From assembly GCA_900556405.1 (NCBI GenBank), contig USPB01000119.1, positions 1 to 6,070 of the forward strand: a stretch of DNA of 6,070 nt, read 5' to 3'. The position numbers and the translations under genes are program-made. The notes beneath the pieces were generated by a model, which saw nothing but the letters and a program-made list of their open reading frames with translations, was not told the origin of the DNA and made no database searches. Source of the DNA: an uncultured Actinomyces sp. Lineage in GTDB: Bacteria; Actinomycetota; Actinomycetes; Actinomycetales; Actinomycetaceae. Of this stretch, positions 1 to 5,610 are shown one piece after another (within the stretch, counting starts at the first letter, position 1; each line of letters begins with the position of its first letter).

Positions 1-1509
1 ATCGGGGCCATCCGGATCGGCCCGCTGCGCTTCGGAGCGGCGGGTGCTCTCTTCGTTGGCCTCATCGTTTCGGCGCTGCATCCCGAGGTTGTCAGCACTC
101 ACATGTCGATCGTCCAGCCGATGGGCCTGGCCTTCTTTGTGTATTGCGTCGGCATTTCCGCGGGCGCGACCTTCTTCCAGGATTTGCGTAAGCAGACGAA
201 CCTCCTCGCCCTCACGACAATCGTGTGCGTCGTGGGTGCGCTCATCGCGCTCGCGGGAGGCCGCATCTTCGGCCTGTCCTCTGGACTCACGTCGGGTCTG
301 TTCACGGGAGCTCTGACGGCCGCGCCCGCCCTCGATACGGCCACCCGCCTCACGGGAGATCCCCACGCGGCGGTCGGCTATGCGTTTGGCTATCCGGTGG
401 GTGTCATCGGCGGCATCCTCATCGTCACGATCACTGTGACGAGGAAGTGGGTCGGACCCAAGGACACGCCTTCCCTCGCGGGTTCATCCCTGGAGGCCGT
501 GAGTATTCACGTGTCCAAGCACATCAACACGCGCGACATCGACGCGTGGCGTGATCAGCGCGTGCGCCTGTCCTACCTGCGACGCGACGGTCGCACCCGC
601 GTCATCGCCCCCGGCGAGGACCTGCTGCCCGGCGACTACGTCGTCATGGTCGGCGATCCTGCGTCTATTAAGGAGACGGCACCCCTCGTCGGCGAGATCC
701 TCGACCACAACCTCGAGGATGACCGTTCCGACCTCGCGTTCGAGCGCATCGTCGTGTCCAACCCCGACGTCGCCGGCCGCAGCGTCTGCGAACTCAATGT
801 CACCAAGCGCTTCGGTGCCGTCATCACGCGCGTGCGCCGTGGCGACCTGGACCTCCTGGCCCGCGACGACCTTGACCTGCAGCTAGGCGACCACGTCGCC
901 GTCGTCGTTCCCACGGACGAGCTCGACGACATCGCCGAGTGGCTCGGCGACTCCGAGCGCCGTGTCGCCGAGGTCGACGGCATGGCCTTCGGCATTGGCC
1001 TTGTCCTCGGCCTGCTTCTGGGCATCGTGTCCTTCCCGTTGCCCGGTGGCCAGGGCTTCCAGCTGGGCGCCGCCGCCGGACCCCTGATCGTCGGCATGCT
1101 GCTCGGTGCCCTGCGCCGTACCGGACCGCTCGTGTGGACCCTGCCCGCCGCCGCGAACCTGACGATCCGACAGATCGGCCTCATGCTCTTCCTCGCTGCC
1201 CTGGGCCTTAATGCAGGCCCGCAGTTCGCGAGCCTGCTCGGCAGCCCCGACGGCTGGCGCGCCGCGCTCCTCGCCGCCGTCATGGTTGTCGTGTGCTGTG
1301 TCATTCAGGCCCTCGGTGCGAAGTTCATTGGTCTGTCCTCCGCTCGTGCCGCGGGTGGCATCGCGGGCTTCCTCGGCCAGCCGGCAGTCCTGCAGGCCGC
1401 CGATGCCCGCGTCGCCGACGAGCGTATCGAGGCCGCCTACGCGACCCTCTTCGCCTTCGCGATCATCGTCAAGATCCTGCTCCTGCCGGTCATCACCTCC
1501 TTCCTGTGA
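1..1509 (+). CDS. AspT/YidE/YbjL-family membrane antiporter, 5' end outside the window
   Basis: The reading frame is open from base 1, so the N-terminus lies upstream; 502 codons are visible and members usually have roughly 530-560, so little is missing. The ATG at 103 is internal because homologous-looking hydrophobic sequence precedes it. The order is a first membrane half (visible residues 1-150), two soluble RCK_C (TrkA-C) type domains (about 164-234 and 246-320), then a second membrane half (about 326-502). The internal duplication typical of the family shows as GLFTGALTAAPAL (about 99-111) and GGIAGFLGQPAVLQAA (about 452-467), and the second half has the conserved AAGPLIVGMLLG and RQIGLMLFLAALGLNAG segments. 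Known members include the aspartate:alanine exchanger AspT and the corynebacterial succinate exporter SucE, so export or exchange of a small carboxylate or amino acid across the cytoplasmic membrane is likely. The substrate cannot be read from sequence. The family call is firm. Confidence 0.9.
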   Translation: MGAIRIGPLRFGAAGALFVGLIVSALHPEVVSTHMSIVQPMGLAFFVYCVGISAGATFFQDLRKQTNLLALTTIVCVVGALIALAGGRIFGLSSGLTSGLFTGALTAAPALDTATRLTGDPHAAVGYAFGYPVGVIGGILIVTITVTRKWVGPKDTPSLAGSSLEAVSIHVSKHINTRDIDAWRDQRVRLSYLRRDGRTRVIAPGEDLLPGDYVVMVGDPASIKETAPLVGEILDHNLEDDRSDLAFERIVVSNPDVAGRSVCELNVTKRFGAVITRVRRGDLDLLARDDLDLQLGDHVAVVVPTDELDDIAEWLGDSERRVAEVDGMAFGIGLVLGLLLGIVSFPLPGGQGFQLGAAAGPLIVGMLLGALRRTGPLVWTLPAAANLTIRQIGLMLFLAALGLNAGPQFASLLGSPDGWRAALLAAVMVVVCCVIQALGAKFIGLSSARAAGGIAGFLGQPAVLQAADARVADERIEAAYATLFAFAIIVKILLLPVITSFL

Positions 1510-1515
1510 GCGCCG

Positions 1516-1527
1516 TAGACTAGGGCC
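1516..1527 (+). promoter_or_regulatory. Candidate -10 box for leaderless start of the NUDIX gene
   Basis: TAGACT at 1516-1521 matches TANNNT and is separated by 6 nt from the ATG at 1528, which would place the transcript start on or next to the A of the start codon. No usable Shine-Dalgarno sequence is present: AGGG at 1522-1525 is only 2 nt from the ATG. No clear -35 is seen, and the gene could also be read through from the antiporter gene 18 nt upstream. Confidence 0.45.
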
Positions 1528-2049
1528 ATGGCTACCCCCGACTTCGTCCTCGAACTGCGCCGTCACGTCGGCCACGCACCCCTGTGGATGCCCGGCACGA
1601 CCGTTGTGATCCTTCGTCCCGCCCCGGGTCGGGCGGCGATCGACTGGGCGCGCCCCATCGCGCCCGAGGACGTCGAGGTCCTGTGCGTGCGCCGCTCCGA
1701 TAATGGCGCCTGGACCCCCGTGACCGGCATCGTCGACCCCGGCGAGGAGCCCGCGATCGCAGCCGCCCGCGAGGCCTTGGAGGAAGCCGACGTTCGCATC
1801 GAGGTGCGCCGCCTCCTGTCCGTCGAGGTCGTTGGCCCCGTCACCTATGACAATGGCGACGTCACCACCTATCTGGACGTCGCCTTCGCCGCCGAGTGGG
1901 TGAGCGGCGAGCCCAGCCCCGCCGACGGCGAAAACAGCGAGACCGCGTTCTTCCGCGGCGACCAGCTCCCTCCCATGAACGACCGCTTCCGTCGCGCCGT
2001 CGCCAAGGCCCTGAGCGCCCGCCCCGACGCGGACTTTCTCACCGCCTGA
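1528..2049 (+). CDS. NUDIX hydrolase
   Basis: A 173-residue protein with the NUDIX box GX5EX7REUXEEXGU at residues 67-89: G67, E73, R81-E82 and E85-E86 are all present, so the Mg2+-binding helix should be intact. The last glycine of the box is Asp88 (REALEEADV), a change seen in some active members. NUDIX enzymes cleave nucleoside diphosphates linked to another group (oxidised dNTPs, ADP-ribose, NADH, sugar nucleotides). The strand before the box (VEVLCVRRSDNGAWTPVTG) resembles actinobacterial members annotated only as NUDIX domain protein, so substrate is left open. The start is chosen because MATPDFVLEL begins the fold and follows the leaderless-type TAGACT box. It begins 18 nt after the antiporter stop and may share its transcript. 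Cytoplasmic; no signal peptide or membrane segment. Confidence 0.9.
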   Translation: MATPDFVLELRRHVGHAPLWMPGTTVVILRPAPGRAAIDWARPIAPEDVEVLCVRRSDNGAWTPVTGIVDPGEEPAIAAAREALEEADVRIEVRRLLSVEVVGPVTYDNGDVTTYLDVAFAAEWVSGEPSPADGENSETAFFRGDQLPPMNDRFRRAVAKALSARPDADFLTA

Positions 2050-2124
2050 CGGCGCGTGACCCGCGGGCTGTACCCCGGCCTCGTCCCCGTGTGCGCGAAA
2101 AAGCTTGTGTTTCTGTCAAACCCC

Positions 2125-2159
2125 TTGCGGGACTGAAGTCCTAGTGGTGGAATGGGGTC
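2125..2159 (+). promoter_or_regulatory. Candidate promoter or ribosome site of ohr with embedded 12-bp dyad
   Basis: Two readings are possible. As a promoter, TTGCGG (2125-2130), a 17-bp spacer and TGGAAT (2148-2153) have standard spacing, and TGGAAT sits 6 nt before the ATG, the same geometry as the other leaderless starts here, although both hexamers match consensus poorly. As a ribosome site, GGTGGA (2146-2151) lies 8 nt before the ATG. The dyad GGACT-GA-AGTCC (2130-2141) falls within the putative spacer and could be an operator. It does not resemble the AT-rich operators described for OhrR. Confidence 0.3.
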
Positions 2160-2591
2160 ATGGATACACCTAACGAGATCGTTTACACCGTCACCGCCGA
2201 CTCCACCGGTGGTCGCGCCGGCACCTCCTCCGTCCCCGCGCTCGGCATCAGCCACGTCATGCGCATGCCCAAGGAACTGGGCGGCCCCGGCGACGGCCCC
2301 AACCCCGAAGCCCTCTTCGCCATGGGCTACGGCGCTTGCTTCCAGGGTGCCATGGGCCTGGCCGCCAAGGAACTGGGCATCGACACCAAGGACTCCGTCG
2401 TGCGCACCACGATCGGCCTTGGCCCCGAGGGCGACTCCTTCGCCCTCACCGCCGACATCAAGGTCTTCATCCCCGGCGCCCCGCTCGAGCGCGCCCAGGC
2501 CCTCGTCGAGCGCGCCCACGAGCTGTGCCCCTACTCCAAGGCCACGCGCGGCAACGTGCCCGTCACCGTCACCGCGGTTGCCGCTCTCTGA
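2160..2591 (+). CDS. ohr: Organic hydroperoxide resistance protein (Ohr, OsmC family)
   Basis: A 143-residue protein, the normal length for Ohr. The two active-site cysteines are Cys60 in MGYGACFQGA and Cys123 in ELCPYSKATRGNV; the CPYS-ATRGN context is typical of Ohr rather than OsmC proper. Arg19 (GGRAG) and Glu50 (NPEALF), which activate the peroxidatic cysteine in the family, are at the expected places. Ohr reduces organic and fatty acid hydroperoxides to alcohols by a thiol mechanism, usually re-reduced by lipoylated protein, in the cytoplasm. The start at MDTPNE is supported by the short 5' extension before the IVYTVTA strand. There is no ohrR-type MarR regulator in this window, so control by such a regulator can only be guessed. 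The gene stands alone: a 110-nt gap precedes it and a strong terminator follows 20 nt after the stop. Confidence 0.92.
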   Translation: MDTPNEIVYTVTADSTGGRAGTSSVPALGISHVMRMPKELGGPGDGPNPEALFAMGYGACFQGAMGLAAKELGIDTKDSVVRTTIGLGPEGDSFALTADIKVFIPGAPLERAQALVERAHELCPYSKATRGNVPVTVTAVAAL

Positions 2592-2611
2592 GGGCACCCG
2601 ATAGACGAAAG

Positions 2612-2649
2612 AACCCCAGCCTCGCCGATTGATGGACGAGGCTGGGGTT
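2612..2649. terminator. Bidirectional intrinsic terminator between ohr and the M18 peptidase
   Basis: A perfect 13-bp stem, AACCCCAGCCTCG (2612-2624) against CGAGGCTGGGGTT (2637-2649), encloses a 12-nt loop. It is followed by TCTCT on the + strand and, read on the - strand, by CTTTCG, so each exit has a short T-rich tail. It lies 20 nt after the ohr stop and 34 nt after the end of the convergent peptidase gene, which fits termination of both transcripts. Confidence 0.88.
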
Positions 2650-2683
2650 TCTCTATGCTCTCAGGCGTCAGGCGCGCTGGGCG

Positions 2684-3988
2684 TCAGGCACCCTGCCAGT
2701 ACGCCTCGAGCACCCGCGAGAGGTCGAGGAGATCATCCACGTGGCTCATCTCGCGCGCCGAGTGCATCGACAGCAGGCCCACGCCCACGTCCACCGTCAG
2801 GATCCCCAGACGAGTCGCCGTGATCGGACCAATCGTCGTGCCGCACGGCATCGCGTTGTTGCCCACGAAGCTCTGCGACACCGCACCCGCCGCCGCGCAC
2901 GCGCGATTCCACAGGGCAATGCCCTCGCCGTCAGTCGCGTAACGCTGCTTCGAGTTGATCTTCAGGACCGGGCCGCGACCCATCACCGGACGGTTATTCG
3001 GATCGTGATGATCCGCGTAGTTCGGGTGCACCGAATGCGCCGCATCCGCGCTCACGCACGACGAGGCCGCGAGCATCCGCTCAAAGCCGTCCTCATCGCG
3101 ACCCAGCGCCGTCGCCGTGCGACGCAGCACCGTCTCCAGGATCGGGCCGGCCGCGCCCGTGCGCGAGCCGGAACCCACCTCCTCGTGGTCAAAGCACATG
3201 AACACCGTGACGTCGCCGCTCTCCGGAGTCCCCTGCGCCGCGAGACGCTCCAGGGCCACCAGGCCCGGATGCACGCTCGACAGGTTATCCTGGCGCGACG
3301 CCGCGATGAACTGGCCCTTATCGCCGAAGAAACCCGGCCCCTGACTGGGAGTGAGAATCAGATCGAAGGCCGCAACCTGCGACGCGTCGTCCAGGCCCGC
3401 CGTGCGCGCCACATACTCCAGCACGTTGCCGTACGGGTTATCCACCGTCCACACCGGGTGCAGGTGCTTCTGCGGATCCAGCTTCAAACCAACCGGATTC
3501 ACCTCACGATCCAGGTGAATCGCCAGCTGCGGGATACGCGCAATCGGACCCGTACGAGCCAGAACAACCTCGCCAGAGTTCAGAATCAGGCGGCCCGCCA
3601 GCGTCAGCTCGCGATCCAGCCACGAGTTCCACATCATGCCGCCGTACACCTCGACGTCAATCTGGCCCCAGCCATCCGGCGTCGTCGACTGCACCGACGG
3701 CTTCACCGACAACGCCGGCGAATCCGTGTGCGCGCCCACGATACGGAAGCCCGCCTCGTCGGCGACCGTCTCGGGCACGAACCACGCGGCCACCGCGCCA
3801 CCGCGCACCATCACGTGACCGCCCGGGGACGCGTCCCACGCGCCCTTCTCGTCGACGCGCGTAAAGCCGGCGTCCACCAGGCGCTGCGCCACGACCTCGG
3901 CCGCGTGATAGGGAGTCGGAGAATCAAGAAGGAAATGCTGATAGTCCACCGCGTTCGCGTGGACCTCGTCCAGTTCAAGCTGTGCCAT
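2684..3988 (-). CDS. M18 family zinc aminopeptidase (aspartyl aminopeptidase type)
   Basis: A 434-residue protein, normal for bacterial M18 enzymes. The metal and catalytic motifs are all visible: His87 in GAHTDSP, Asp234 in ASRQDNLSS (bridging), Glu269-Glu270 in FDHEEVGSGS (catalytic base and ligand), Asp315 in SADAAHSVHPNY, and His409 in SMHSAREM. The spacing between them matches the family, whose members form large cytosolic dodecamers with two metal ions and remove N-terminal, often acidic, residues. It corresponds to the group often named ApeB or putative aminopeptidase 2. The ATG at 3988 (MAQLEL) is preferred: a TACCAT box on this strand lies 7 nt upstream. An ATG three codons earlier (3997) overlaps that box and would need the weak GAGAG ribosome site; a still longer frame to 4054 would overlap the divergent gene. 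The true specificity is not shown by sequence. Confidence 0.93.
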   Translation of the reverse strand: MAQLELDEVHANAVDYQHFLLDSPTPYHAAEVVAQRLVDAGFTRVDEKGAWDASPGGHVMVRGGAVAAWFVPETVADEAGFRIVGAHTDSPALSVKPSVQSTTPDGWGQIDVEVYGGMMWNSWLDRELTLAGRLILNSGEVVLARTGPIARIPQLAIHLDREVNPVGLKLDPQKHLHPVWTVDNPYGNVLEYVARTAGLDDASQVAAFDLILTPSQGPGFFGDKGQFIAASRQDNLSSVHPGLVALERLAAQGTPESGDVTVFMCFDHEEVGSGSRTGAAGPILETVLRRTATALGRDEDGFERMLAASSCVSADAAHSVHPNYADHHDPNNRPVMGRGPVLKINSKQRYATDGEGIALWNRACAAAGAVSQSFVGNNAMPCGTTIGPITATRLGILTVDVGVGLLSMHSAREMSHVDDLLDLSRVLEAYWQGA

Positions 3989-4001
3989 ACTGACCATGGT
4001 A
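3989..4001 (-). promoter_or_regulatory. Candidate -10 box for leaderless start of the M18 peptidase
   Basis: On the - strand TACCAT occupies 4001-3996, 7 nt before the ATG whose first base is 3988. This fits TANNNT plus a transcript beginning at the start codon. If it is used, the upstream in-frame ATG (3997-3995), which overlaps the box itself, is not transcribed. No convincing -35 element is seen. Confidence 0.42.
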
Positions 4002-4023
4002 GAACTCTCAGCGATGCCCGGCC

Positions 4024-4035
4024 TACGATTGCCAC
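4024..4035 (+). promoter_or_regulatory. Candidate -10 box for leaderless start of the aldo/keto reductase
   Basis: TACGAT at 4024-4029 matches TANNNT and is 6 nt from the ATG at 4036. The bases before the start codon (TGCCAC) contain no Shine-Dalgarno sequence, which supports leaderless expression. Its -35 zone (about 4001-4006) abuts the -10 box of the divergent peptidase gene, so the two promoters are back to back within roughly 30 bp. Confidence 0.48.
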
Positions 4036-4875
4036 ATGAGTGAGATCCCCGCATACACCCTCAACGACGGCCTGGACGTCCCCGCGATCGCGCTGGGGAC
4101 CTACAACCTGCGCGGCGCCTCAGGCGTGTCAGCGATGGTTTCTGGCGTCGACGCCGGATACCGCATGCTGGACAGCGCCTTCAACTACGAGAACGAAGGC
4201 GCCCTGGGTGCCGCCGTCCGCCGCTGCGGAGTCCCCCGCGAGGACCTGCGCCTCGTCTCCAAGCTCCCCGGACGCCACCAGCGCTACGACGAGGCCGTCT
4301 ACACCGTCGAGGAATCCCTCATGCGCGCCGGCCTGGACTACTGGGACATGTATTTGATCCACTGGCCCAACCCCAAGCGTGGCCTGTACGTCGAGGCCTT
4401 CCAAGCCCTGCTGGACGCGCGCGACCGCGGCCTCATCCGCTCCGTCGGCGTGTGCAACTTCCTGCCCGAACACCTTCAGTGTGTGCACGCCGAAACCGGC
4501 GAATACCCGAGCGTCAACCAGATCGAGCTGCACCCCTACTTCCCGCAGGCCTCCGCGCTCGAGTACCACGCGCAAATTGGCGTGCTCACCGAATCGTGGA
4601 GCCCGCTGGGCCGCAAGTGGCGCATCGTCGAAGACCCCGCGATCGTTGCCCTGGCCTCCGAGGTGGGCGTGTCCCCGTCGCGCCTCATCCTGCGCTGGCA
4701 CTACCAGCTCGGCGCCCTGCCCCTGCCCAAGTCCGGTAACCCCGAGCGCCAGCGCGAGAATCTCGACATCTTCTCGTTCTCGCTGTCTTCCGAACAAATG
4801 GCTGCGATCGGCGCACTCGGGCGCCCCGACGGCCGCCAGGCCGACCAGAACCCGGAGTACTACGAGGAGTTCTGA
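4036..4875 (+). CDS. Aldo/keto reductase (prokaryotic AKR, 2,5-diketogluconate reductase-like)
   Basis: A 279-residue TIM-barrel oxidoreductase of normal length. The catalytic tetrad is visible: Asp46 and Tyr51 in MLDSAFNYENE, Lys76 in LVSKLPG, and His109 in YLIHWP. Further family marks are GVCNF (138-142), NQIELHPYF (161-169) and the NADPH-phosphate-binding segment PKSGNPERQREN (231-242). The usual DTA after the third strand is DSA here. Such enzymes reduce aldehydes and ketones with NADPH in the cytoplasm; the closest named type is the 2,5-diketo-D-gluconate reductase and methylglyoxal reductase group, but substrate cannot be assigned. The start at MSEIPAYTLNDG is fixed by the fold (the first strand begins at about residue 6) and by the upstream TACGAT box. 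It is divergent from the peptidase gene and has no co-directional neighbour downstream. Confidence 0.93.
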   Translation: MSEIPAYTLNDGLDVPAIALGTYNLRGASGVSAMVSGVDAGYRMLDSAFNYENEGALGAAVRRCGVPREDLRLVSKLPGRHQRYDEAVYTVEESLMRAGLDYWDMYLIHWPNPKRGLYVEAFQALLDARDRGLIRSVGVCNFLPEHLQCVHAETGEYPSVNQIELHPYFPQASALEYHAQIGVLTESWSPLGRKWRIVEDPAIVALASEVGVSPSRLILRWHYQLGALPLPKSGNPERQRENLDIFSFSLSSEQMAAIGALGRPDGRQADQNPEYYEEF

Positions 4876-4942
4876 GGCTTCTCCGTTCGGTGGTGCTTGT
4901 GGCCCCGCCAGATCTCCGGCCGCCGCGTGGCCTGCCCGCCCG

Positions 4943-4982
4943 CGAGGCTAGGCGACCTCACTTCGTTCGGCGCCGCGCCTCG
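4943..4982. terminator. GC-rich hairpin downstream of the aldo/keto reductase, possible terminator
   Basis: CGAGGC (4943-4948) and GGCG (4951-4954) pair with CGCC (4971-4974) and GCCTCG (4977-4982), giving 10 pairs with a 2x2 internal loop and a 16-nt hairpin loop. It starts 67 nt after the stop codon. No T-tract follows, so it would be a U-tract-less terminator, as proposed for some actinobacteria, or simply a structured GC-rich stretch. Confidence 0.3.
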
Positions 4983-5083
4983 AAGCCCGGCCAGGCCCCG
5001 CAGGCCCCGCGGCGGCCTCCACACCGGCGGCGCCTGCAGTGCTGTGCGGTGATGCGTCGTCTCGATGCCCGGCCAGGCCCCGC
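4979..5083 (+). repeat. Duplicated 23-bp GC-rich block
   Basis: The block at 4979-5001 recurs at 5061-5083 with a single difference in 23 (A4984 versus T5066); the identical part is GCCCGGCCAGGCCCCGC (4985-5001 and 5067-5083). The copies are 82 bp apart. Shorter echoes (CAGGCCCCGC at 5001-5010, GCCAGGCCC at 5104-5112) suggest a degenerating repeat field. Confidence 0.6.
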
Positions 5084-5155
5084 CACCGCCCACGGGCACC
5101 GCAGCCAGGCCCTCTTACGTCCTCCGGACCCTCCTGTGCCCTCCACGCCGGCGGC
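5016..5155 (+). repeat. Second interleaved repeat pair, CCTCCACRCCGGCGGC
   Basis: CCTCCACACCGGCGGC at 5016-5031 recurs as CCTCCACGCCGGCGGC at 5140-5155, 15 of 16 identical and 124 bp apart. It is interleaved with the 23-bp repeat pair, so this stretch may be a partly decayed larger duplication. Confidence 0.5.
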
Positions 5156-5178
5156 AGGTGCTGCTATTGCTTGGCAAT

Positions 5179-5286
5179 TTCGCATGCAATTCCCTGACGC
5201 CTGTCGTCTATGACTCCGCAGAAAGCTTGGAATTTCAACGATTGCATGCTGACGCATGAAGTGTCTGCGGCGGAATTGCATGCGAA
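5179..5286. repeat. 108-bp nested inverted repeat with perfect 15-bp ends
   Basis: TTCGCATGCAATTCC (5179-5193) and GGAATTGCATGCGAA (5272-5286) are exact reverse complements. Inside them CCGCAGA (5216-5222) pairs with TCTGCGG (5264-5270), and inside that CATGC (5245-5249) pairs with GCATG (5254-5258) around a TGAC loop. On the right side only one base separates the outer and middle stems; on the left 22 bases do. A small separate hairpin, ATTGC-TTG-GCAAT (5166-5178), abuts the left end. The element is more AT-rich than its surroundings. It could be a structured RNA, a protein-binding dyad, or a short non-coding mobile element with terminal repeats. I see no flanking target duplication. Confidence 0.65.
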
Positions 5287-5338
5287 TGTGCGTTGATCAG
5301 GACCCCCAATAGCCCGCGGGCGTCGCAAATCTCTCGCG

Positions 5339-5585
5339 TGAAACCGGCGTCGCCTTTGCTCGCGCAGGCCGAGCCTCAGATGAAACCGCTATCGCCTTTG
5401 CTCGCTCGTGCGCGCGTGGGGTTGAAACCGCCATCACCTTTGCGGGCGAGAAATGGGTGTTTTTCGTGCATTTTTCGGTTGCAGAGGTGATGGTGGTTTC
5501 AATGGTCGCTGTTCTGGGGCGAGCATTGGTGATGGCGGTTTCACGTTGGCCTGCATCAGCGGTCGCTGTGGTGATGGTGGTTTCA
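5339..5585. repeat. Six-copy mirror-symmetric array, 16-bp motif at 42-bp spacing
   Basis: The motif TGAAACCGCCATCACC occurs forward at 5339-5354, 5381-5396 and 5423-5438 and reversed at 5486-5501, 5528-5543 and 5570-5585. Start-to-start distance is exactly 42 bp within each set, and all three forward/reverse pairs share one dyad centre at 5462. Variable bases within the motif are mainly G/A exchanges (CCG or CCA; ATCGCC or ATCACC). Conservation extends weakly into a following TTTGCTCGC (best in copies 1, 2 and 5); the rest of each 42-bp unit varies. The base before the motif is G, A or T, so each copy reads NTG AAA CC. The centre is itself a stem, CGAGAAATG (5447-5455) against CATTTTTCG (5469-5477), with a 13-nt loop. 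Forty-two bp is four helical turns and also 14 codons. Function unknown. Confidence 0.85.
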
Positions 5586-5610
5586 CAGTTGCCACGTGGC
5601 TGTGTCCTGT

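Noticed and set aside
103..105. ATG at 103 as the true start of the antiporter
   Set aside because: The frame is open to base 1 and the upstream codons encode family-like membrane sequence, so this methionine is internal.
1869..2597. A 242-residue - strand open frame, Gly-rich
   Set aside because: It is antisense to the 3' end of the NUDIX gene and to ohr, both with clear family motifs.
2741..4039. A 432-residue + strand open frame, Arg/His-rich
   Set aside because: It is the antisense shadow of the M18 peptidase, whose catalytic motifs are all intact on the - strand.
3989..4054. Longer start of the M18 peptidase at 4054 (456 residues)
   Set aside because: It would overlap the divergent aldo/keto reductase start and add a non-conserved tail; ATGs at 3997 or 3988 fit better.
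4890..5281. Overlapping frames on both strands in the GC-rich interval after the aldo/keto reductase
   Set aside because: They are Pro/Arg/Ala-rich, overlap one another on both strands, and contain direct DNA repeats rather than recognisable protein features.
5293..5490. A 65-residue + strand frame with KPxSPLLA repeats of 14 residues
   Set aside because: No ribosome site or leaderless box precedes it, and the same motif continues in reverse orientation beyond the dyad centre, which coding would not explain.
5339..5585. CRISPR array
   Set aside because: The repeat is only about 16-25 bp, half the copies are inverted, the period is 42 bp and there are no cas genes nearby.
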